Assembly (NCBI GenBank): GCA_028023455.1
Contig: JAQFVV010012405.1
Coordinates: 6,657,334 to 6,721,333, forward strand
Length of the DNA: 64,000 nt
Source of the DNA: Epiperipatus broadwayi
Taxonomy: Eukaryota; Onychophora; Udeonychophora; Euonychophora; Peripatidae
Direction of reading: 5' to 3'
The notes under the pieces were generated by a model. It searched no databases, was not told the origin of the DNA, and saw only the letters and a program-made list of their open reading frames with translations. The translations under genes were made by a program, and so were the position numbers. Positions 19,748-31,445 of this stretch are shown here, in pieces. Numbering within the stretch: position 1 is the stretch's first letter; every line of letters begins with the position of its first letter.

Positions 19748-21824
19748 TGTAACGATATATAAATATGTCGTTACATTAATTTAAAATAAAAACTTAAAAG
19801 TTCGCAAATAAAAGTAAAAAAACTAAACGCTAAAATTAAAATGTTTGTTAAACATATATATATATTCGCACAGATGCTAAACTTTAAAAATATTTTTTTC
19901 ATAAACAAAAAAAAAAAAGTATTTGAACGTATTTTTTTTAATAAAAAAATACAAGATTGAAATATAAAAATATTTTAATAAAAAAATAACGTAAGTTAAA
20001 ATAAAAACAGGTATTAATTAATTCCTGTAATCTGTAAATGGAAATGATTGTTTATTAATTATCTAAAAGCTGTGTAATTAAAAAGTCAGATGAAAAGATA
20101 GATAAGAAAATAAAGAGAAATTAGCTTGATCAATGGAAGCACTAAGCCTTGGCTCGGACCCTAAAGAAAGTGATGGATTAGTGACGTTTTGTTAATTGAA
20201 TCCGTGTGGATAATATAAAAAGGGAAATACAGTTTTTTCTGGAGTTCCAGCATTGTGTGTTTGAGAGTCGTGGTAGGACGCACATACCACACTCTCTATT
20301 TAAAAAAAGGAAAAGACTGTGATACCTTGAACCAGCTATTGCCATCTCCAGAACATTATCTTCCAATGGAGGCGTCGCGGGAATTAAAAACAGGAACCTG
20401 GACTCTTCTATCATAAGCTATATGAAATGAACAATTATTAAAATCAATTAAGAACTTTTGTCAAGTTTTACAAATTAATAAACAAGCCAACTTAAATGTT
20501 AAAACGGACTCTTATCTGACTTTTGTAAGTTTTTTAAATCAAATTAATAATGTTTAATTTTATATGTTTTCCGATTGATAAAAATCATTTCCATTTTTTT
20601 TCTTTCTTATTGTATAAATTGTTTATTGTTTAAATTTTAAATGATGAAATTTAGGTTGGGTATAGACGTTGCATAGATTCGTTAGCGGTTGATAATGTTG
20701 TGGTTTTCACATTCGATTAGAATATATGTCAACGATATCACTGCAAGCATCTTACGATGAATGCTAATGGGATTTGTATATTCCCTATGCAAGTGATGTT
20801 TATTGATGACTTTGTATTTTGATCAGTTGTGTTGATTTTGGAATGTTTTTGACCGTGGAATCTGTGCAGCTGATCTGTACTCAACATTTTAAAACAAATT
20901 TTATAAAATGCATTTGTGCGAACGTATTTAAATGTTAAATTTAAGTTGGGCGTGAATGGCTATATAGTTTTGTAAAGTTATATTAAGGGAGGGTAATCTT
21001 AGGTTATTCATTTCGTAGTTGAATTGGTTCAATGGATTGGATATATTTGTGTAATTAGTAGATGTAGTATGAGGTCCGCTACGGGCAGGATTATAGATAT
21101 ATGCCACACACCTTCTGTTTGCCTATGGATGGGTTTGTAAGTTGGCAGAAGACCGCAGTTCATTCCTATGGAGTTTTTTGTTTATTGTTCTACTTGCCAA
21201 CAGATGTCACATTCCTGTTGGTGGAGAGTCAATGTCTTCTCTAATTCTACTTACTGTTCAGATGTACTTTCCTGACAGTATAGTATTTTGTGTTGTCGTA
21301 TCATGCTACATTGAATACATGAATGTATCAGATGGATTGGCGCCAGTTGATTGCGAAATTTGTTGCCTAAGGTTAAATCAGGGAAGAATATTTTCTTTTC
21401 AAATGCAGATCTATGTAGTCTATTCATACTTGACTATCTAAATAAAATATTAAACTCATTGAAATTTAGTTAAATGTAAAATTAAAAGTTAATATAAAAA
21501 TCTAAAATGTTAAACTTATTCCTCAAAATTTAAATGTTATTTTATATGTGCGTAAATAAATATTTTTATGTGTTAATTTCTGGCAGTGGCTTTTATTCTT
21601 TTATATTTAAGATATAAAATTTATAGATTTTTTATCTCTGCATCTCCGCTGAGCTAGTGACTTGGGCTAACGATCGGAATATTTAAATAAAGTGGAATCT
21701 TAACAGCGCGTATCTGCCTACTCTATAAATTTTTCTAGGCTCAAATGCCTAGATGGCGCCCTGGTAGTTGCAGATATTGTTTTTGCGGTTAGATTCGATC
21801 TTCACTTTCATTTCGATCATTATA
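19748..21824 (+). repeat. 5' LTR of the short-interior element
   Basis: Contains a TATA box at 20214-20220 (ATATAAAAAGGG), AATAAA at 20477, then block X (about 20645-20930) followed by block Y (about 20938-21440), then the conserved end block. The 99-codon frame at 21142-21441 is not conserved in the other LTR copy and is not considered coding. Confidence 0.65.
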
Positions 21825-21826
21825 AT

Positions 21827-21844
21827 TGGCGTCCCAAGTGTGGC
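21827..21844 (+). promoter_or_regulatory. Primer-binding site of second LTR element (Lys-tRNA-like)
   Basis: TGGCGTCCCAAGTGTGGC, 2 bases downstream of the 5' LTR end, matches 14 of 18 positions of the lysine-tRNA primer site. It shares GTGTGGC with the candidate site of the first element. Confidence 0.6.
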
Positions 21845-22512
21845 CTTACCTCAGAGATTGACCCTGAGAAAGGGAATTGATGATGATGAAATTTTCTATC
21901 TTTAATAAATCATGAGTGCCATGAGAATTTTAAAAGTGAATCATGCAAATAACATTTGTTGTTTTTTCTGAAATAAGTACATTTTTGTACTAACGTAAAG
22001 TTATAGCCAGATGTTTAATAAACCTCTAGTACTTTTGAAAATAAATCATACCCGTAATATTTTTTCTGAAATTAGTATAAATATATTTGTTGTATTGACG
22101 TGGAGTTACAGTTTGAAATTTTGTCTTAAAGGTACTGCCAGTAAGAAAAATTGCGCATATGTAAATATAAATGCGAGGAATAAAACGTAATAATAAATCT
22201 AAATCATATTTTTTTTAAAAAAAAAAAAGTCTTGTTAAATTAAAATCTAATCGTTCAACTTGTCTAAGTAATAGTTAAAGGTAGGAAAAATGAAACTTGG
22301 AAGGGAGGGGGCAGAAATTTAGCTGGTAATAAGGAATCAACAGTCAACATTTTTTTTTTATCATTATATTTGTAATTACTGTTTTGTCTTTTAAAAAAAA
22401 AAGTTTTGTCCTTTTGAAATTTCATATATAACAAATTTGTGTAACGTAATTACTAACACTAAGTAAAGTCTTTTTTTTTAATGTTTTTGTTTTTTGAGGA
22501 AGTTTACTGATA
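21845..22512 (+). other. Interior of the short-interior element
   Basis: No ORF. Contains diverged internal repeats around TAATAAATCATGAGTG / AAATAAATCATACCCG and a purine-rich tract (GGAAGGGAGGGGGCAG, about 22299) some 200 bases before the 3' LTR, too far for a normal polypurine primer. Confidence 0.5.
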
Positions 22513-24670
22513 TGTAACGATATATAAATATGTCGTTACATTAATTTAAAATAAAAACTTAAAAGTTCGCATTTAAAAATTTTCTTTAAGAATTAAAAAT
22601 TGAAATTAAATATCATCTTAAACTCGTATATATTAAATCGCACAGATAAAAAAAAAATTATTAAAATAAAACTGTATTAAAAATAGAAAAGGTGTTTTAA
22701 AAACAAAAACTTAAAAAGATTTGGAGATAAAAATATATATTTGATTTGGAAAACAGGTTGATTAATCAGAAATGGAAATGATTGTTAATTAGTTAAATGT
22801 AAACCAGCCTTGGGCATTTAAATGTAAAAACATTGGTCAGATAGGAAAACAATAGAAGCAAATAGCCAATGAAAGAAATCCATCGGGAAATCGTACCTCA
22901 GCGAAAGGATCATCACATCGATGACATAATGCCAAGTCAATCCTTCGAATACGTATAAAAGGAAAATTTGGAAGTGATTATTATTGATTATTTACGATGT
23001 GACAGATATGTGTTAGTGCGGAAGTGAAGGAGAAGGGATTGAAAAAGACTCACGTTCAATCCCTTCAGTTGTTATAAAATGGAAAAATGAAACATCGCTT
23101 TTCTTATATTCAGAGGACCACAGGATCATCGGGAAATTTAACGCTGGATTTCAAACGGCAAGCAACTGTAAAAGATGAACATTTCTAAAACTGTAAGAAC
23201 TTTATAAAATATAACGAACAATATTAATTTGAAAACACTAAGAACTTTAAATTTTAAACTTTCCTAGTAATTTAATTGTTACAAATAGAATCCTATCTGA
23301 CCAAACTAAATTCTTTATTAATAGTGTTATTTGATGTATTTTTTTTTTATTTATGTAAAATCATTTCCATTTATTTATTTTTTGTTCTTTAAGTTTTTAT
23401 CATGATTTTTTTGTTTTTCGTTAAATTAATTATATAAATGTTAAACTTAAGTCGGGCGTGAATGGCTGTATAGATTTGTAAAGTTATATTAGGGGAGGGT
23501 AATCTTAGGTTATTTGTGTCGTTGTTAAATTGGGTCAATGGATTGGATATATTGATGTAGTTAGTAGATGTAGTCGGAGATTCGCTATTGGCAGAATCGC
23601 TTCATACGCCGCACTCTCCCATTTTGCCTATGGAAGGAATTATAAGACGCAGAGCGCAGTTCCTTTCTATGGAGTTTTTTTTTTATTGCTCTTCTTGTCT
23701 GATAGATGTCATATTCCTATTTCTCGAGAGGCAATTTCTTCTCTTAACTTTTGGTGCCGCCGTATTTCGTATTACATTGAATACATCGATATATCAGATG
23801 GATTGATGCCAGTTTGACTGCGAATTTTAGCCTAAGGTTAAATAGGAATAGAATGTTTATTTTCAAAAGCAAATTTATGTAGTCTATTCATACTCGACCC
23901 TAAATAAAAATGCATTAAATTTAAATTGTTTATGGACGCTTGCATGGATTGGTTATCGGTTAAGTATATTTTGGGTTTTCATATTTGATCAAAATATATA
24001 GACATTCGATAAATAATGATACCTTACGGTGAGTATCTAAAATGTATTTATTCGGATGTCTTTTAAGTCATTGGTGACAATGCAAATATCTTATGGTGAA
24101 TACTACTGGGTTACTTATAAATTTCCCTCTGCAATTGCCAGTATCAATGATTTTATATTTTGATCGTTTATGTTTACTTTGAAATGTTTTAACCGTGTAA
24201 TCTATGTAACCAATCTATAGCAACATATTAAAACAAGCTTTTATAATCCCATCTGTGCGAACTTAATTAAAATGTAAATTTATAATATAATAGAAATTAA
24301 AATGTAAATTAAAATCTAAGGTAAAGTTAAAAATAATGTTAAATGTTAAAATGTAAAACTAATACTAAAATAATTTTAAATCTTATATATATGTGCATAA
24401 ATAAATGTTTGTATGTTAATTACTGGCAGTGGCTTATTTTATTTATTTTTTAATGTTGAAATCTAATTAGATAAGATATGATATTATTAAATCTCTGCTA
24501 CTCCCTGAGCTAGTGACATGGGCTAACGACCGGAACCAAAATATTTAAAAAAAAAATTTTTTTTTTTTTACTTACGTATCTGCCTACTCTATAAATTTTT
24601 CTAGGTTCAAATGCCTAGATGGCGCCCTGTAGTGCAGTTTACGTAAGTCTACCTGCTCCGGATCGTTACA
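22513..24670 (+). repeat. 3' LTR of the short-interior element
   Basis: TATA box at 22954-22960 (CGTATAAAAGGAAAA). The large internal blocks occur in the order Y (about 23443-23900) then X (about 23915-24270), the reverse of the 5' LTR. Ends GATCGTTACA. The overlapping frames at 23530-23817 and 23588-23806 are not supported as genes. Confidence 0.65.
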
Positions 24671-24839
24671 ATATACATATATATTACACAAATATATTTT
24701 ATAATTGCGTTTTTAGCAAACATTCATAAAAACCACTTTTTCAACAAATTGATTATTAATGAGTTCTTATTATGCTGGAAATTAGTAGATTTCATTTAAT
24801 CTTGCATGTAGATTTTAAATTATTACGATGCAATGCACT

Positions 24840-24990
24840 GTGGCTTCTACTTTTTCGATGTCAGGAATCTTTCAGCAATTATGCCCAGAGAAACCTATTA
24901 TTGGTGAGATAAGATGAGATGCATTGTGAGTTCTCCTTTTTCGGAGTCAGGAATCTCTCAGCTACTATCCCCAGAGTAAACTGTTAGCCA
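24840..24990 (-). repeat. LINE 3' UTR with a duplicated segment
   Basis: Two related segments on the minus strand, each with TTTCTCTGGG- or TTTACTCTGGGG-like sequence, GCTGA(G/A)AGATTCCTGAC, CGAAAAAG and CACA(A/G)TGCAT. The second LINE copy (about 54690-54760) has one such segment. Copy 1 therefore has a tandem 3' UTR repeat of about 85 bases. Confidence 0.6.
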
Positions 24991-25476
24991 CTTTAATTTC
25001 CATTCCCTACCCTATGTTTTTCCCATATTCTTCTCTATTCTGCTACATCCCATTTCTACAACATAATGTTTGTCAACTCCTTAGCTTTTATATCTAAATC
25101 CCCCTTATCTTTTTTCCAAAAAAAAAAAAACAAGAACCCACCTTCTATTTAATCACTTTGTATTTATTTTTCCACAACTACATTATTTGTGCCCTTTCTA
25201 CTTGCAAACATTTACATTCAATGAACAGATGCCTAATATTTTCTATGACTTCCTTACACAATTTGCCAGACTAAGTCACTGACATTTTTCCATTTATGTG
25301 TATATTCCATTGCTGCTAAAGATCCTGTTCAAGCCTTAAACTATTTTCCTTGCTATTATCATAAGTTAAGTTTCACCCAATATTCGGTTTAACTTCTATA
25401 TGTATTTAAACTCTTTTTATTTGCCATTCTAGTTCTCCAACTCCCTATTCTTAATTAATGCATCTATTCTTCTATC

Positions 25477-26480
25477 TCATTCCTTGCAACTACTACACTC
25501 AATTTCTCCGAACACAACCATCCTACCTTTTGTATAAGTATACTGACCTAAATTCTTTATCCAAATCTTCTGAATACCATCTTTCTCACCCATCTTGTGA
25601 TGCCCTTTACTCACAACACAATTAAATACTATTTTGGTTATTCTCTTATTATCCACACACTGCAATCTACAGTACATTTTCATTTTGCTTTTTGCATCTC
25701 TATATCAAAACTTGATCATCCCATTTCTACTTTAATTGCCTCCTTTGCTGTCCACATATCTGCATCTAATGCATATCTTTCTACTTCTCTTTCTACTTTT
25801 TCTAAGTAATCTAACACCCCTTTACTTACACATAACACATTGTTACCATATGTTAACCCTGCTACTGCCACTCCCATACAATTTTAGCTACATTATATTA
25901 ATTATATGAAAACACTGTTAATTTCTTTATCTGTCCCATTCTTTGCTTCATTTGTCATCCCCCCCCCCCCATTTATCCAAGCAATTTCCCTGATTATTTA
26001 TTCACCACCCTTTATATCTCCACCAAAAATTCTTTGTTTTCTCTTTCTCCAGTATTAGTCATCATTATTTTTGATTTATCTTCACTAAATTTAATCTCCA
26101 TCTCTTTACCCCCCCTCCTGCACATCCTCAGTGTAACTTCCATATCTTTCCTTCTTTCACACACAAAAATACATAATCCTTAAATAAAAGATTCAACAAT
26201 GTATATACTCCCTTGCCACCTATTAATAGTATCTTTACCTATCTTTTTAGTCTTTCTATTGCTCGCTCCATTTCTCTCAAATACAACAAAAACAAAATAG
26301 ATGACAGAGGGCAACCTTGCCTTAGTCCCAGCCCATTTTTAACTTTAACTGATTTTATATTCCCTAACTGATACATATAGTAATTATTTTCACATAATTT
26401 CTTAATAATATCCATTAAAGCTCCATTCATTTCCAAATTTACCAAACATCCATAATCTATTTCTATTTACTTTATCATAA
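25477..26480 (-). pseudogene. LINE reverse transcriptase, palm and C-terminal part (broken)
   Basis: The 26239-26445 frame contains GLRQGCPLSSILFLLYL, the reverse-transcriptase motif that precedes the catalytic loop. About 50 bases further on, the usual YADD/FADD catalytic motif reads LLFKDYVFL, so an aspartate is lost. The 25477-25683 frame (RLQCVDNKRITKIVFN) matches the C-terminal part of the copy at 53511-54041. Stops and shifts separate the pieces. Confidence 0.75.
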
Positions 26481-26652
26481 GCATTCTCTATATCTATAAA
26501 AACCAAATATCACTGTCTACCTGTATTCTTACTCATATCCATAAGTTTTGAAACTTCGAATAAACTATCTCCTATATATCAACCTTGTTGCATTTCGTCC
26601 ACTATACTATTTTCTTTCATCCATTTTGAAATAAAATCCTTGTTTTTTTAAC

Positions 26653-26875
26653 TCACCTTTGAATGGTAAAAGTGAAGCATATTATGGAGAGACCCATGCC
26701 AACACTACCACCAGAACATCTCAACATCATTATTTATACAGGAGAGCTCTAAACAATACTGAAAACAAATCCATATTCTTTGAGTACCAAACAACAACAG
26801 GCCATGTGTTTGAACCCACTATGGCAAGGACACTGTGCACTGAATGTAATGATATGAAATGAAAGATAAAGGAGG
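26653..26875 (+). pseudogene. Penelope-type GIY-YIG endonuclease fragment, nested in the LINE
   Basis: A 67-codon plus-strand frame opposite to the LINE contains EAYYGETHANTTTRTSQHH, then NKSIFFEYQTTTGH. This spacing (Y-x-GET, R, HH, N..KS, H) fits the GIY-YIG endonuclease of Penelope-like retroelements. The fragment is 3'-terminal only. LINE sequence resumes at about 27118, so this is an insertion into the dead LINE. Random similarity is possible because the match is short. Confidence 0.55.
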
Positions 26876-27117
26876 TATGCTTTATTACAAATGACAACTA
26901 TGCAATAAACCGAAAAGAATCATGCTTTGCAATCTCCAGAAAATAGTCTTTATGAAAGAAAACTTTACATAAATTTTGCATAAATTACCGCTAAACTTCG
27001 CTTAAAGTAGGCTATAAATATGGAGACCTAAGTTCTCTGAAACTGCTCAGCCGTATAATTCTTTTCTAATAATAATAAGCTTTAGTTTTTGCGTAAAGCA
27101 CAATTTAAAACTCATCC

Positions 27118-28030
27118 ATTTTGCAACCCTTCCAGTCACCATATATAAGAATACTTTATATAGCTCTGACATTATTGCTATCAGTCTATAATTGTTTAAC
27201 ATTTTATGATCTGTACCCTTTCCTTTAAATAGAGCCTTACTCTTGTATTACTTTAACTACCCAGAAAATCTTTCTTCTGTGCCATAATAATAATTTTAAT
27301 TTTGCACTATGTCCTAAATTCATTACAATCTCTGCTTCCCTTCCATCAAACCTCTTGTCTTTCCACTTTCAATTTCTTACCTGTCTCATTCAGTTAGTTT
27401 TTTGTAAACCTAACATTCCCATTACCATACTCTTTCATTTCCTATCACTCTGTCCTTCACATCTGACATCTTTTCTATATTCATTACATACTTATTTAAG
27501 ATTATCTCTAATTCTTCTCTAGAGCTACACTCTATTCCCTTATCATCTAGCAATATTATTTCTCTCTCCCCTACATTCCTTCTTTTAATGTATTTCATTT
27601 TTTTTACTCCCATCTCTTCCACTTTTATTAATATCCTCCAACAATTTACTATTCAATTTCATTCTCTCTCTATAATTCTCTATTTTAGCCAACTTTTTTT
27701 TTAAGTACTTTTTCCATTTAGCATTAATATCTTTTTCACTTTCTTTGTTCTTAATAGCACACTTATATTCTCTGCATGCTTTTTTTTTCTCTTTTACACT
27801 TTTACTAACTCTCGCTTTCCTATTACTTTTATTTGTCTGAATATTCTCACCTAAAACCCTCTTTACCGCTTTTTCTGTTTCACCACATCAGTCCTTCCCC
27901 ACCAACTCTTCCATGATTCCTTCAACTTTTATTTTATACTCTTTTAACTTATTCTATCATTACCTCTCCACCCACATCTTTCACTATCCTTTCTACTTTT
28001 ATCACTATTTTCCATCACATTACTAAACAT
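27118..28030 (-). pseudogene. LINE region between endonuclease and reverse transcriptase (broken)
   Basis: Low-GC minus-strand coding relic with frames such as 27422-27622 (MKYIKRRNVGEREIILLDDK). This lysine/glutamate-rich stretch is typical of the linker before the fingers of LINE reverse transcriptases. Several stops. Confidence 0.6.
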
Positions 28031-28039
28031 TTCTATTAT

Positions 28040-28680
28040 AAAGATGTTATGATCACTATTACATATTTTCTCTTCATCATTAAACACCAATTTTCTGTAC
28101 TTTATTTATCCCCTCTATTTCTACTAATACATAATCTATTGTGTGGAATATATTATTTCTAGACCATATGTATTGCCCTCATAAATATTTGATAAATTGT
28201 CAATGCTCAAATTCACTCTCTGACACAAATTCTTCAAAAGCTGTCCATTCTTATTACATACATCATCAATTTCTTTAATATGCTCATTCATATCCCCTAT
28301 AACTATTACTCTTTTCCTCTTTTCTTTGAAACTCCATATATCCTTAACTAAGCATTCATATATCCTTCTGTTCCACTCCACTATAATTTGATTATCTCCA
28401 GTGGCTATATACACTATAGCCACCATCCATTCTTGTCTTCCTAACCTTATCTCAAGCCACAAAGGTTCTTGACATTTAACTGTATTTAAATACTTTTTTG
28501 ACATAACTTTTATGCCACCACCTCTTTTTTCTTTTTCTTTTCTATTTATACCCTGCCAAACCAAATGTTCCAAAATAGATTCTTCTTCTTCTCTTAGATG
28601 TGTTTCCACTACTGCTAATATCTCAAGCTCTTTATTTTTAAATGCTTTGTTTAATTCCCATCACTTTTCTGGTGTCCTAC
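28040..28680 (-). pseudogene. LINE apurinic/apyrimidinic-type endonuclease domain (frameshifted)
   Basis: Motifs in order on the minus strand: LGIWNIQSGR-like N-terminal block (about 28700), VETHLREEEE (active-site Glu), GGGIKVMSKKY, VIVIGDMNEHI (GDxN/H motif), then, after a frame change near 28150, TIDYVLVE and NSDHN (the SDH active-site block). The target-cleaving endonuclease is therefore almost complete but split by at least one frameshift. The 157-codon frame at 28136-28609 covers most of it. Confidence 0.8.
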
Positions 28681-28929
28681 CACTTTGTATATTCAAATGC
28701 CCAATTTTAATAATTTCTTCTTTCCTAACTACTCTTTTATAAATTCTTTTGACTCATTCTTCTCCATTACATTTATAAATAACTTGTTTACCATTAATTT
28801 TACAGACCAATTCCCTCTTCACATCTACATTTATATCTAAATTAGCCACCCATCCCCTTTTATAAGTTTCTTGAACTATATTCTTTATAAATCATACTTA
28901 CAAAAATTTCATTTCCTTCTATTTTCTAA

Positions 28930-29400
28930 GCGCAATCCATCCTTATTATACAACTCCCTTTTTCCAATAAAAAAATCCCATACATTCACAAACATGGCAT
29001 CATTTCTCTCTCAAATTTTTTAATCTCTCATTTATAGAACATGCCATGTCTAATATATACCTCTTGTCAAACTTAGCAATAATCCAACTATTCCAACTCT
29101 TCCTTTAATCTTACTCAAATTACTAATTAATTCTATGTACTCTCTGATGGTTCTGACAAATTATTAGTCATTTCCATAACATATACATTTCTACTCCCTT
29201 GCTTCTTTACTTTATCTGTAACATTCTTAATTCTAGCTCCAGGCAAACATACTCTTACCTATCTGTTTCTATTTTCCCTTGCAATTATATCTTTACATTC
29301 TCTAATTAAATTAATATATATATGTGCTCTGCGCACAGGTAATGAAGCTATTAATAAATTGTCAAAATTTATGAATCTCCTATCAATACTGTCTCATTGT
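28930..29400 (-). pseudogene. LINE ORF1 SGNH/GDSL esterase-like segment (broken)
   Basis: Minus-strand pieces in order: ETVLIGDS (GDS block), VCLPGARIKNVTDKV, VYVMEMTNNLSEPS, SNLSKIKGRVGIVGLLL and, near 28940, YNKDGLRLENR (position of the catalytic D..H block, with the His not preserved). Such esterase domains occur in ORF1 of CR1-like LINEs. At least two frameshifts or stops. Confidence 0.65.
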
Positions 29401-29446
29401 CTACTTTTTCTTCTTTATCCATAACATTATCTACCACCTTCTGGAC

Positions 29447-29875
29447 TTACTTATCTACTTTTTCTTTATCATTACTACTCAGTAATTCTTTCATCTGCTC
29501 ACCCTTCATCTCTAATGATTTTAATTTTGCTTTTGCATCCTTTACCTCTTCTACCTCTTCCTCTATCTTACTGATTCTTTGGCTAACAATTTTCATTTCA
29601 CTACTAATTTTTCCACTCATATCTTTTGTCACTCTGGTACAATCATACTCTATCTTATCTTCCTCAATTAAATTTTGCTCTATTTCTCCTGATTTTCTAT
29701 TTAAACTATTTTTACTTAGAACCCACTTTTTCACCTCTTTTATCATTTCCTCACTGTCTACATAACCACAAAACAGTTACATCCTTCCTAGTCTTATTTA
29801 AACATTTCAAGTGATAAACCTCATCACATACAGTACACTCTACCACAGCATGCCTAATTTCTTTCTGACCATACC
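29447..29875 (-). pseudogene. LINE ORF1 N-terminal part: PHD-finger-like and coiled coil
   Basis: About 29785-29875 (minus) encodes VECTVCDEVYHLKCL and then LWLCRQ, the Cys/His spacing of a PHD finger. The 29447-29746 frame follows with a highly charged coiled coil (VSQRISKIEEEVEEVKDAKA). A frame change separates the two. An overlapping 122-codon plus-strand frame is its shadow. Confidence 0.65.
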
Positions 29876-29900
29876 TATTATGGATGAGAGCATTTAAATG

Positions 29901-31310
29901 ACCCCTATAAATATATCAGGAAAATAAGATGTAAGTTGATATATATAATAAGTAAATTCTGAATGTTAAATATTTCAGTACAGTATTCATAAGGGCTAGT
30001 TTCAGGGCAACATCTATTATCAGCCATTCCAAGACATAAACATTATAATTATGAATCAGAATAAGCTTGAGTCCTATTGATAGTGCTTGATTTATTTTAA
30101 AGAGTAAAAAATGAAATACACACATTTATTAAATATCATGTTAATTATAGCCACTGCATGTATCTATGATTAATTATGTTATTGATAAATAAGAAGTGTA
30201 ATGAAATTTATTTATATAAACCTTACTATTAATCTTTTTCATAGCTATTATTTTAGCTTTTAGCCTCCCCTACCAATAACAGGTTTATCTAATATATATG
30301 TGACCTTTAGTTAGATTATTTACTAGCATATTTTTCACCTTTTTATTTAAAATATTTTTTAGAAATAAGTCACTTATATATGTTTTTAACATTATCAGAA
30401 TAAATCAACTTTTCATGTAGCATCACATATTTAGAAAAAACATAATATATTTGTCAAAAATAAACTATATTTTTTAATAAACTATATATAAGCATCATAT
30501 TCTTACAATATATACATATAAATACTAATTAACAAATTGAAATTAAAAACTATTGCCAGATTCTGTTTTCTAACATGTAAACACTAGCAGTTTTAATCTT
30601 TTCTCCGATTACAACTGCCATCTAGAAACAAAAATTAAATTAAAATATAATATGTCATATATTAGATTATAACTATTCTATAATAGAAAATTGGAATTAA
30701 CATATATGATGCATTCTGGCTATTCGAGGATATAGGCAAATTTGATGAAAAGTTCAGACTTTGAACTGGTAGAAAAGAATATATACGTTTTTTTTTTACT
30801 CATATGCCATGATTTTATTTATAACTAATAATTTATTTAAATTTGGATAATAGACATCAATAATTAAAAAAACAATCGTGTGTAGCATTTGATGAAGTAT
30901 ATATATGGGCTAGAATATATTTTGGTGGTTGAGATGCATTTTTGAGACTATAGTGTACACTCATTAAATATGCTTAAATTGTAATGCATACAGTAAAATA
31001 TTTTTTTCTTTAAAAAGTAGTCAATATTATTTCATAATTAAATATAGAAATGAAATTAAAAAATATCATTGCTTTCTTTTCAAATGTTAAAACTTTTAGT
31101 TACATTTTTATGAATGTATTCAAAGAACTTTCAATTGTTTCAATTTTTTTTAATTTTCTGGTTTTAGATCATTTATTTTTTCATGAGAGATATTTATTAA
31201 TTACTCTATATGTGTGAGCCCATTTTCTTTTATAAAAGAATATTTCTGTATAATAAAAAATGATTTACTCAACTTTTTTGATATTTGACCTGTAAGAGAT
31301 AAACAAATTG
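29901..31310. other. AT-rich sequence with no recognised gene
   Basis: Only short frames without recognisable domains; no clear repeat boundaries seen. Confidence 0.5.
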
Positions 31311-31311
31311 A

Positions 31312-31445
31312 ATGGCTTTTTCTTGTTCAGGAATTCATAAGAAATTAGATTGCTGGAAAACTCAGAACTGGAGTCAATTCAATGACCCTACAGTGTAAAG
31401 TATGACAAGCTACCAATGTACTAAATCATGCAGGGCACATGTAAT
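31312..31445 (-). repeat. Family-C tRNA-derived SINE
   Basis: Minus strand: head GCATGATTTAGTACATTGG (A-box-like), B-box-like GGGTCATTGAATTGACTCC, tail TATGAATTCCTGAACAAG matching the family-C tail. Confidence 0.6.

Larger units (their letters stand above)
19748..24670 (+). mobile_element. Second LTR element with very short interior
   Basis: LTR copies at 19748-21824 and 22513-24670 share the start TGTAACGATATATAAATATG, a TATA box about 440-470 bases in, and an end block with AAATGCCTAGATGGCGCCCT. The right copy ends GATCGTTACA (TG...CA); the left ends GATCATTATA. ATAT flanks both outer ends (19744-19747 and 24671-24674). A primer-binding-site-like sequence starts 2 bases after the left LTR. 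The interior is only 688 bases with no ORF. The LTRs are strongly diverged, so this is an old, non-autonomous insertion. Two unrelated tandem copies are the alternative, but the primer site and flanks favour an LTR element. Confidence 0.65.
24840..29900 (-). mobile_element. CR1-like LINE, long decayed copy
   Basis: On the minus strand, from high to low coordinates: a PHD-finger-like segment (about 29785-29875), a coiled coil (29447-29746), an SGNH/GDSL-esterase-like segment (about 28930-29400), an AP-endonuclease domain (about 28040-28680), a reverse transcriptase (about 26100-27650) and a C-terminal region matching the second copy at 53500. PHD and esterase domains in the first ORF are known in CR1-like non-LTR retrotransposons. 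Many stops and frameshifts interrupt it, and a Penelope-type fragment is nested at about 26650-27118. The 3' end carries a tandemly repeated UTR segment. Confidence 0.8.

Noticed and set aside
21142-21441. 99-codon frame in the second element's 5' LTR
   Set aside because: The corresponding sequence in the 3' LTR (23530-23817) is open in a different frame with a different product, so no conserved coding.
22290-22320. Purine-rich tract as polypurine primer of the second LTR element
   Set aside because: About 200 bases upstream of the 3' LTR, whereas a polypurine tract should abut it.
29397-29765. 122-codon plus-strand frame rich in Ser/Phe/Leu
   Set aside because: Antisense shadow of the LINE coiled-coil region.
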